A stretch of 64,000 nt of DNA from Zea mays (Eukaryota; Streptophyta; Magnoliopsida; Poales; Poaceae): assembly GCF_902167145.1 (NCBI RefSeq), contig NC_050101.1, positions 112,435,789 through 112,499,788 on the forward strand, given 5' to 3'. Below, one piece after another: positions 56,290 to 64,000 of this stretch. A program made the position numbers and the translations under genes. The notes under the pieces were generated by a model. The model did no database searches, was not told the origin of the DNA, and saw only the letters and a program-made list of their open reading frames with translations. Within the stretch, counting starts at the first letter, position 1, and the number at the start of each line of letters is the position of its first letter.

Positions 56290-58430
56290 GGTTAGTTACA
56301 TAATATTTTGGTACCCAAATTCAAGTCTTACCTTTCTTGCATTTAGATCCCAAATTTGAAGAAAAAAGTCTATCATTCTTGCAATACAACACATAGGAAG
56401 CATCAAAAGTACGAAATAGCATGGAGGGACCATGAGATGCATTCTTGGACTTAGGTGCATGAGAAACAACATGAGCATGGCACCTAGGTCTACCATGAGC
56501 ATGTGAAGAACTACATGAAGCAATCATGGCATGTGAAGAATAAATAACATCATGTCGCATAGCAGGTATATCATGATCAAACAAACATCATGATGAACAT
56601 TATGAGAACTCTGAGGAACATTCTTAACATGATCATATAAATAAGCATGGTTCTTTCTATCACGTGAAGAATGTGAACTACTAGACATATGCGCCTTCCC
56701 CTTCTCCTTAAAGAAGTTGGGGACCTTATGGCTCTTTGTGTCCTTGGCTCCCCATAGAAACCAAGTCCATCCTTAATAGAAGGGTGTCTACCAATGGTGT
56801 AGGAATCCCTAGCAAATTTTACCTTATCACATTCATCTTTACAAATTTTAAGTTGAGCATGGAGTTTAGTTATATCATCATTCAACTTTGAAATTGTAGA
56901 GACATGATCACTGCAAGCATCAATACCAAAATCATTACATCTATTACAAATAGAAACATGCTCCAAAGATGAACTTGCAACACTTAACTTTTTTTATTCT
57001 AGCATTCAAATCAACATTTGTACTTTCAAGGCTAGAAATAGAGGCATGACATGAAGATAACTCAAAAGATAGCAATTCATTTTTTTCTCCATGGCTAAAG
57101 CAAGGGTTTTTTCTACTTCTACAAATTTATCTTGTTCCTCATAAAGCAAATCCTCTTGCTTTTCTAACAATCTATCCTTCTCATTCAAAACATCAATTAA
57201 TTAATTAATTTTATCTACTTTAGATCTATCTAATCCCTTAAAAAGATCATTATAATCTACATCATCATCGGACTTCTCATCGCTAGAAGAAGTATATTTA
57301 GGAGTATCACGTGTACGTACTTTCTTATCCTTAACCATGAGGCATGTGTTGCGCTCGTTGGAGAAGAGGGAGGACTTGTTGAAGGCGGAGGCAGCGAGTC
57401 CCTCATCGTTGGAGTCGGATGAAAAGCAGTCTGAATTCCATTCCCCGCCGATGTGCGCCTTGCCCTTCTTTTTCTTATAAAACTTATTCTCCTTCCCCTT
57501 GGAGCTCTTTTCTTGTGCCTGGTCAACATTATCAGGACATTAAGCAATAAAATGACTAGACTTACTGCACTTGAAGCACATGCGCTTTCTCCTTGATTTA
57601 TTCTTGTTGGGGTACTCCTTGTGTCCCTTCAATGCGGTCTTGAAGCACTTGATCGCAAGCACCATCTCATCCTCGTTAAGGTCGGTCGTCTCAATTTGCG
57701 CCACCTTGTCGGGGAGCGAATGCTTGTTGGTCGTCGCTTTGAGATCAACGGGTTGCGACTCATAGTGTTGAGGAAGAGGTCCGTTGGTGACGTCGTCAAT
57801 GTACCTCGCCTCCTTATCCATCATACGTTCACTCACAAACTTTCCAAGGATTTCCTCATGCGCCATCTTGGTGTACTTGGGGTTTTATTAAATCAAGTTC
57901 ACAAGGTTAGGATCAAGAACGGTAAATGACTTTAGCATTAGGCGCACGACGTTGTGATCCATCCATATTGTGCTTCCATAGTTGCGGATTTGGTTCACCA
58001 AGGTCTTGAGCCTATTGTATGTTTCAGTTGGCTCTTCTCCCCTCTTCACGATGAACCTCCCGAGCTCACCCTCAATAAGTTCCATCTTTGTAATCATTGT
58101 CATTGTGTTCCCTTTATGGACGATCTTGAGGGTGTCCCATATTTTCTTTGTGTTGTCCAACCACTAACTTTATTGTATTCTTCCCTGCATAGACAAGCTA
58201 GAAGACAATAGTAGCTTGGGATTTTTTATGAATTATTTCTTGCATGTAAATAGCATTGTAATTTTCATCATCACTATCTAAATCATGCATTCTAATTTCT
58301 ACTACGTTCCAAATACTAGAATGAAGAGAAAATAAATGACTACATGTCTTATGACTCCACCAAGAATAATCCTCCTCATCAAAGTGAGGATGCTTGCCAA
58401 GAGGAATATAAAACAAATGAGCATTTGAAT
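56290..58430 (-). pseudogene. Cop-2 gag remnants
   Basis: Pieces encode the gag core (KKIWDTLKIVHKGNTMTMIT, 58160-57888), EEILGKFVSERMM, a zinc knuckle CFKCSKSSHFIA that has lost the usual Gly, the acidic region, a coiled coil (KQEDLLYEEQDKFVE, 57188-57006) and the C-terminal CNRCNDFGIDACSDH. Frames change about every 200-300 bases. It is closely related to Cop-1 gag in order and motifs. Confidence 0.87.
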
Positions 58431-58499
58431 TGTAAGGAATGCAAGAGTAATTAAAAGACGTTTTGAATAGTCATGTTTAACAATAATACATGTGAGTAG

Positions 58500-59793
58500 A
58501 GAGAACTAGAGAGAAGGAAAAAATCGCAACAAAATAAATGACGGAAGAGACATCGATTTTTATCCCGTGGTTCGACCAAATCCTACCTCCACGTTGTGGT
58601 GTCCTAGTTTAGAGAAGGGTTACAATCAACCCCTCTCAAGTGATCAAGAGATCAAACTTGAGTGCCATGATGTCTTCCTTGTATCAATACCCCGTTTGTG
58701 AGGAATCTCCACAAATTGGAGTCTATCACAGCCTTACAAGATGATCACAATTAAGACTTAAGAAGAGTAAGGGAGGGAGAAATAATATGCACACAAAAGC
58801 ACAACACAACAACACACGCAAGAAGCAAAGACAAGAGCGCGAGTACAAGATCACACAAGAACGGCTCAAAACAGCGTTCGAATCTCTCTTAAATCACTAG
58901 AGGGTGTGGTTGTGGAGTGTTGGAGTGTTGGTTTGCTCTCGAGATGTTTGGGTAGAGGATGGAGGCGCCTAGGGGGTTCTTTTATAGCCCCAAGGGGCCT
59001 AGGAGCTATTGGCTTCTCCATAAGGAAGTTAGAAGACTTCCCTGTCTACAGGCACATCGGATAGTCCGGTGCACCATTGGATAGCCTGGTGTAACGGTCG
59101 GCAGGTGATTCTGATTCGTTGCCTTCCTTTTTTGACGCACCGGACAATGCAGTCGCCACCGGACAATCACCATGTCAGATAGCCGTTGGCGTGCGGGGAG
59201 TCGTTGGAGACAATGTCTGGTGCACCGGATAATGCACTGTTCACTGTTTGGTAAATTTTATAATTAAAATTCTCAAGACCAACTAGTCCGTTCCTACGCG
59301 GCACCTAGCAGTCCGGTGAGTCCGAGACTAGCCCAAGTTTGGCTCTTTTGAGACAAACTTCTCCAAATTCTTTTGGCTGCCTTTGGTAGCTTCCCTATGA
59401 CTTATACAAAGATATTTAGCACATAATCTAATTGACTAAGTGTGGGATACATACCTTTTCTCGTCCAATTCACCAGAGTTTGCAATATGACTAAAACTAA
59501 GTCCAAAAGGCACTTTTCTTGCAGAATTGAGTTAGTGGCCAAAACAAAGTGCTAGAAAACATGAAATAGAGTGTGTGGGACTTATCCAAACACTTAAGCC
59601 TTGTGTTTATGTTGATTTGTCCAAAGTTGCACTTTTGACCCTTTAATTCAGCTCATATAGATTTGACATCTTCAATTTGCCTTTTAAGCACCTATACTCA
59701 TTCTCATATCAAGGTGGTTAGTTCCATATGGTGTGTTGAACACTTAATCACCTAAACAAGTAGAAATGACCCTTATATCACATTTCTCTTTCA
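58500..59793 (-). repeat. 5' LTR of Cop-2, 3' end deleted
   Basis: Begins TGAAAGAGAAATGTG at 59793 (minus). It has a TATA box (CTATAAAAG on minus, 58987-58979) and degenerate CACCGGA words (59050-59240). The last LTR segment with the CTCTAGG end and the primer site is absent, so a deletion joins gag to the LTR near 58470-58530. Confidence 0.8.
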
Positions 59794-60895
59794 AGTCTTG
59801 CGAATGAAAATAGAAGGAAGAAAGCTCAAGAGCACAAGAACCAAATGCAACACTCTCAAAAGAGTCATTCCACATGGCACTACAAAATCTCTAGCTCTAT
59901 GTTGATGGATTTGGCGCTTAGGAGGAGTTGGGGTGCTTGGAATTGTTGCAAGTATTGGATGTGAGTTTGGTGTAGCTCTTGTGTCTTCATTGTGCTGGGT
60001 GGAGGTGTATTTATGGCCTCCAAATGCCCAAATAGCCGTTACAATAGTTGGGCAAAAACTGCATAGTAGGGTGGCACACCGAACCCCTATAGTATTGGTC
60101 CGGTGCACCACCGAACCCTCTGACCTCTGCTGTACCAGATTACCATTATGATAGGTGGTTGTCAAAGTAAATGGTCATGTGTGCCACCGGGCCTGCCACG
60201 TCAATGCCACATCAGATCTGATCGTTGAGATCTAAAAACTAGCCGTTGAAACTAGACGTTCCAGTACGCCATCGGCCCGGTCCAGTTAGCCAGCCGACTC
60301 AAGTCCAATTTACATCCTCTCTACGTAACTGATACGATGTGCCATCAGACTGGTCCGATCTGCTAGCCGCCAGTTGAATAAGTTCAGCCTTCTCTATGTA
60401 AATGGTCTGGTGCTCCTAGACTTAGACCAAATTTGGTAAACTTGTCCCATTCTTCAATTCAATTCAGCTGACTTTGAGGATGTTTCTAAGGCTTAGACAA
60501 ACATATCTAGTGGAATCCCAACTAGTCTAAGTTAGGAAACTTGGATATTTTAATTTCTCTAACTCATATTTCTAATTTGGCTCAAATTAGTTTCAAAAGA
60601 GTAAATTGTTGAAACTGAGCTATCCAACCTATTTAGATGTATCAAATATGTTTCTAGGGGTATTTTGAACTTATCTAAGGTATATAACTATTGCTAGTTC
60701 ACCTATTCCAAGTTTTATCCCTTTTTGGTTGGTTTTGAGCCGATTTTGACTTAGAAATTCTGAATTTGATTTTATGAACCTGTGAATCAAAGACATACAA
60801 ATTAGTTAGTCCATATAGCCGTTATGGTCAACAAGGACAAAAAATTGATATAGAAAATATTTTAAGGCTATTTCCCTTTTTAATATACCTTTTGG
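59794..60895 (-). repeat. Copia-type LTR fragment
   Basis: Minus-oriented LTR body with a TATA-like ATAAATAC (about 60014-60006 minus), GGTCCGGTGCACCACCGAACC palindrome remnants (60090-60115) and a start like AAAAAGGGAAATAGCC near 60893. The 3' third is missing at 59794, where Cop-2 begins. Confidence 0.6.
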
Positions 60896-60991
60896 TGATT
60901 GGTGACAAAAGAACCAAAGCAAATAGAAAACATATGAACTGTAATTAGTTTGCTACCGAATAAGTGTTCATAAGATGCTAACTAAAAGCAG

Positions 60992-61228
60992 GGAAAATAT
61001 CTTATGCAATCACTTATATTGGTGCAAGCGTGCAATCAAGCGGTTTGGTGCATCTAATCTAGATCTAATGATGACTGTTATTTTATATTTAACCCCTTCC
61101 ACCTAAAACATAGTACCTATTTTACTTTTAACCCCTTCCATATGAAACCGTTGGATCTAGATTGGATGCTCTGGATAGTTTGATTGCACGCTTGCACCAA
61201 AATGAGTGATTGCACAGGATATGTCCTC
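60992..61228. mobile_element. 237-bp MITE, Mutator-type
   Basis: The ends are inverted repeats of about 50-75 bp (CAATCAC...TTGGTGCAAGCGTGCAATCAA on both). Duplications CTAAAAGCAG flank it (60982-60991 and 61229-61238), 9-10 bp long as for Mutator-like elements. It encodes nothing. Confidence 0.85.
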
Positions 61229-61238
61229 CTAAAAGCAG

Positions 61239-61516
61239 TTCTAAGTGAAAATGAGTTGTTTATATGATTAATATTTTGTACCATATTTGCACCATGTTAT
61301 TTGTTTTTGCAAACTTTTGATAAAATCTTTTTAAAATCACTTGTTTTTATTAAAAGTATAAGAATTGAATTTCACAAACATTTCTAAGTTTTGAAGAATC
61401 CTCTCCTTTTTATAAAAGCTTTTCTTTGGCCCTCTCCTTTTTATAAAAGCTTTTCTTTGGCCAAATAAAACCTCTCGGAGTCAATTATTTCTTTTGGTAT
61501 GAAAACATTTTTATTC
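61239..61516. other. AT-rich upstream region with 31-bp tandem duplication
   Basis: No gene. A perfect 31-bp direct duplication (CCTCTCCTTTTTATAAAAGC...) occupies 61400-61430 and 61431-61461. Confidence 0.75.
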
Positions 61517-61525
61517 ATATATATC
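61517..61525 (+). promoter_or_regulatory. Possible TATA box of the right-hand gene
   Basis: CATATATAT about 30 bp before a GC-rich, leader-like region starting near 61550. The call rests on position and composition only. Confidence 0.4.
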
Positions 61526-61549
61526 GTTAGTATAGTATAGAAGGAAAAA

Positions 61550-62241
61550 AGATCAGCTTTGGAGGAACGCAGAAACGTCGAAACCAGCACCCGGAAACCC
61601 AGACAAAGCACGAGCCACGCACGCCCCGCTGTCTCCCTCCCGCCGTCCCGCCGCCACCGCTACTGCCGGAGTCTCTCGCCACCGTCGTTGCTCTCCCGCC
61701 TTCACCGTGCCAACTCCCCTCCTTGCCTCCCCCGCGCTTCAGTCGCTCCACTCCCCATCGCTTTCGCCTGGTCAGGTATAGTCGCCACCTTTCTTTTCTT
61801 TCCCTTACCATTTTCTTTCATGCGCTCAAGAGCCAACACGGCTCGATCCAGAATTCCAGATCCAGGTGTCCTTTGACCCAGACCGCGCCTGCCTTTCCCT
61901 CCGCTCGGATTCTTCGCCGTCTTCGTTCCTACTGGGCGCCGCCGGGGTGGAGCGGAGATCGGATCCGCCAGGAGCTGATTCCTTCTCTCGTAGGTGAGGA
62001 CGCCCTTGCATTGCTTTCTTGGAGTGATTGCTCGTGGTATTCTGCAAATATCAGCTTTTGCTGTGAGCGCTGGATCAAATGTTTCTTTCTCTGCGTCCAG
62101 TCTAGTTTGATGCGGATTCATTCGCTGACCGGCATAGCATGATCCTGCGGTGATTGCGGTCGCGGATAGCTTGTGCAAGCTGTTGGCTTGGGAGTTATCT
62201 TTCTAATCTGGCCTAAAGAAATCCTGAGGCGGTAGCGTCAC
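61550..62241 (+). other. Probable 5' leader of the right-hand gene
   Basis: The sequence switches to C-rich (CTCCCGCCGTCCCGCCGCC) as in monocot 5' leaders. Donor-like sites TCAG/GTATAG (61776) and GTAG/GTGAGG (about 61995) suggest a leader intron that ends before the ATG at 62242. I see no protein-coding signal here. Confidence 0.45.
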
Positions 62242-62969
62242 ATGGATGCAAGTACGGAGGTTACTGATGCTATTGCTGCAGTGGGCATTGACAATGGGCC
62301 AACGGGGAAGTTGCCGCCCCGTGATAGTGTAGGGGGGCACGCAGAAGAACACGACGTGCTGGCTGATGGAACACATTCGGGTGAGAGCGAGGTGATCAAC
62401 CCGTCTGAAGAAGTGGAAATGGAAGCCACCTCGCAATCCCAGGACATAAAGCCCCGAGTTCCTGAGGTAAGGTTTTACACGTCTACACATTGTCAGTTCT
62501 AGTGACTTCAATCAGTGGTTCCCTGATAGTCACGTGTTTTCTGCCAATTTCATGTGTTATAGGGGGTTCAAGGCCATTCACCGAAGGTTGTTACTAAATC
62601 TCCGCGACAGAGCCCTCGGGGCGGGGATAAGAGTGAAGCCAGGAAAATCTCTCCCAGTCCTTATCCTAAGGTGCCCATCGCACGGGTTTCTGATCTAGAT
62701 ATAGTTGATAGCTCTTCGAGCAATGGTGATACTGGTGCCAGTAAGAAAGTAAGTTAATTATTTCACAGCTTATGAGTTATGATGTGCACATCTATATGTT
62801 TTCAGTACTTATAGTGATATGCATGATTGCTACTATATTACTTGTATAGGAATGTTTATGCGCTTTGCAGTTTGAACCTTATACATTTTTGTTGGTGCTT
62901 TCATTAGAAGACTGAAAAGAGCAGTTTCCGCCCAATTGCCAAGGAGAGCCTGTCACTTGAGGACTCAAA
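62242..62969 (+). CDS. Unrecognised plant protein, first three coding exons (gene runs off the window)
   Basis: Exon 1 (62242-62466) encodes MDASTEVTDAIAAVGIDNGP to KPRVPE and ends at GTAAGG. Exon 2 (62563-62748) follows TTATAG and encodes GVQGHSPKVVTKSPRQSPRGG to GASKK, ending at GTAAGT. Exon 3 (62908-62969) follows CATTAG and encodes KTEKSSFRPIAKESLSLEDS, ending at GTAAGC in phase 2. All three keep one reading frame, which supports a real gene. The N-terminus is acidic; exon 2 is Ser/Pro/Lys-rich with SPR and SPK sites typical of phosphorylated nuclear or microtubule-associated proteins. I recognise no domain; membership in a TPX2/WVD2-like family is only a guess. No further exon is seen up to 64000. 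Confidence 0.65.
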
Positions 62970-63407
62970 GTAAGCTTTTTGTTTTTTTGTTTGCATTTTG
63001 TGGTTATGTGTTGCTTCATGGTTTCTGTTTCTCATTCTGGATTCTGGACATAAAATCAGTGCTCTAAGCATCCAACCAAACCATGCCTACTAATTACTCA
63101 GATTGTAACGACCTGATCCTAGTTCAGTTGGTTGTTGTAGACATACACCCAGACCACCTAAGTCAAGTCCTAGTCGGGGCGAATATGGATGTCTATTTCT
63201 TAATTAAAATGACATCTAGTCCTTCTAGGTTGGTTGAGTTTTTTAACTGCCCAGATTGCCTTGAGTGTGACAATGCTATGAATTAGTGGTGCAACTATGT
63301 TTGCTAGGTATTTTGGTAGCATAAAATTATAACATGACTTAATGATTTTTTTGGAAGTGTCCGTTCCGTCAAATATGTAAAGGAGTTTCCCCCTTGGGAG
63401 CATCTTA
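62970..63407 (+). other. Intron 3 start of the right-hand gene
   Basis: AT-rich intron sequence after GTAAGC. Nothing else is recognised before the MITE. Confidence 0.45.
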
Positions 63408-63872
63408 GGGTGTGTTTGGTTGACGGATAGGGGTTGCATGATATATTCAAGTGTGGTGGACGCAGGCTGAGTGGAAATGTATTTCAAAAAAGATGTTTGA
63501 TGAGGTTGCATGAGCAGATGCAAAAAAAAAAACTGACGGGATCCTCTGCAGTTACGTCTGTAGACGTAGCTGCAGATGGCCCGCTGATGTGTGGGACCAG
63601 ACGTGGTTTGGCCCCACACGTGAGCGAGCAGACATAACTGCAGAGGAATTGTGTCCAAAAAAGTGACATTGTTTGGTTGACTTTATGAGCGATGTAATCT
63701 GTCTACACTGTGAGGCTAACATGTGGGCCTACTCTCGTCTTGCATTTGCTCAGCCAGGCCTGCTGGATATGGCCGATCCGGTGGCATGCCGTGATGCTGC
63801 CAGCGTGGCTCTCTAAGAATATACACACCAAATGATGAATGCATAAGGGGAACAGAGCAACCAATCACGCTC
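63408..63872. mobile_element. Tourist-like (PIF/Harbinger) MITE, 465 bp
   Basis: Flanked by TTA (63405-63407 and 63873-63875). Termini GGGTGTGTTTGGTTG and the inverse of CAACCAATCACGCTC match imperfectly. An internal inverted pair CCTCTGCAGTTACGTCT / AGACATAACTGCAGAGG (about 63542-63648) may form a hairpin. Confidence 0.65.
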
Positions 63873-63931
63873 TTATTTGTTTGGATACCTATTGTTGTTT
63901 GTGCCACAAAGATTTTATAGTTAAATATCAT

Positions 63932-64000
63932 TCCCTCGTTCCAAATTTTAATTCACTCGGTCTTTGTTCTAAGTCAAACTTCATTGACTTTGATCAGGTT
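63932..64000. mobile_element. Possible Stowaway-like MITE start, cut by window
   Basis: TCCCTCGTTCCAAATTTTAA resembles the common Stowaway terminus CTCCCTCCGTTCCAAATTA, preceded by AT-rich sequence. The other end is outside. Confidence 0.4.

Larger units (their letters stand above)
53186..59793 (-). mobile_element. Cop-2: decayed Ty1/copia element
   Basis: Reading minus from 59793: a 5' LTR (59793-about 58500), gag (about 58430-56290) and pol (56280-about 53200). The primer binding site, the gag start and the LTR 3' end are missing, as are the end of pol and the polypurine tract. Gag and pol have many frameshifts. The sequence next to pol on the left is an LTR of another type. Confidence 0.85.

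Overview
The window looks like a piece of a grass nuclear genome, most likely maize (Zea mays) or a close relative. The evidence is the dense nesting of LTR retrotransposons of types typical of maize (Sirevirus-like Ty1/copia with arrays of CACCGGAC palindromes, Tat-lineage and chromovirus Ty3/gypsy), introns with GT/AG borders, grass-type MITEs, and a GC-rich monocot gene for the lipid enzyme PDCT/ROD1. There is no bacterial or phage architecture, no CRISPR array, and I recognise no tRNA or rRNA gene.

Layout, left to right. 1-4277: minus-strand Sirevirus-type copia element (Cop-1) cut by the window edge. 4278-11362: an island of lower repeat density with a hAT-type MITE end, a Mutator-like element with palindromic TIRs carrying a broken GRF zinc-finger gene (about 4640-7780), AT-rich spacer, and the two-exon PDCT/ROD1 gene on the minus strand (9465-11057). 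11363-11846: a hAT-type MITE fragment. 11847-60895: a retrotransposon cluster. 60896-64000: a MULE-type MITE and the first exons of an unrecognised plus-strand gene that runs off the window, with a Tourist-like MITE in its last visible intron.

The cluster is a nested stack that can be read from target-site duplications. A copia-type LTR (11847-11859 joined to 50597-about 53185) received a Tat-lineage gypsy element (Gyp-A, 11860-50596) 13 bp from its end. Gyp-A's pol was split by a chromovirus-type gypsy element (Gyp-B, 17545-42553, TSD AAGAT). Gyp-B's 5' LTR was split by a Sirevirus-type copia element (Cop-3, 18882-31513, TSD GTACT). Gyp-B's 3' LTR carries a 560-bp hAT MITE (39998-40557, 8-bp TSD) that is absent from the 5' LTR. 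A separate solo LTR (51015-52305, TSD ACAAC) sits in the outer copia LTR. Decay follows the order: Gyp-A has many frame breaks, Gyp-B has one nonsense codon and one frameshift in gag-pol, and Cop-3 has two LTRs of 1625 bp with a single mismatch that I can see plus intact gag and pol.

Points for a second look: the extra ORFs (a pre-gag ORF in Gyp-B, an env-position ORF in Cop-3, a spliced antisense gene relic in Gyp-A), the tandem repeats in Gyp-A's long 3' spacer, the fact that nearly all nonsense codons look like C-to-T changes at CHG or CG sites, and the mismatched LTRs around the decayed copia element at 53190-59793. I found no evidence for a wholly new kind of system; the candidates are novel or little-studied parts of retroelements.
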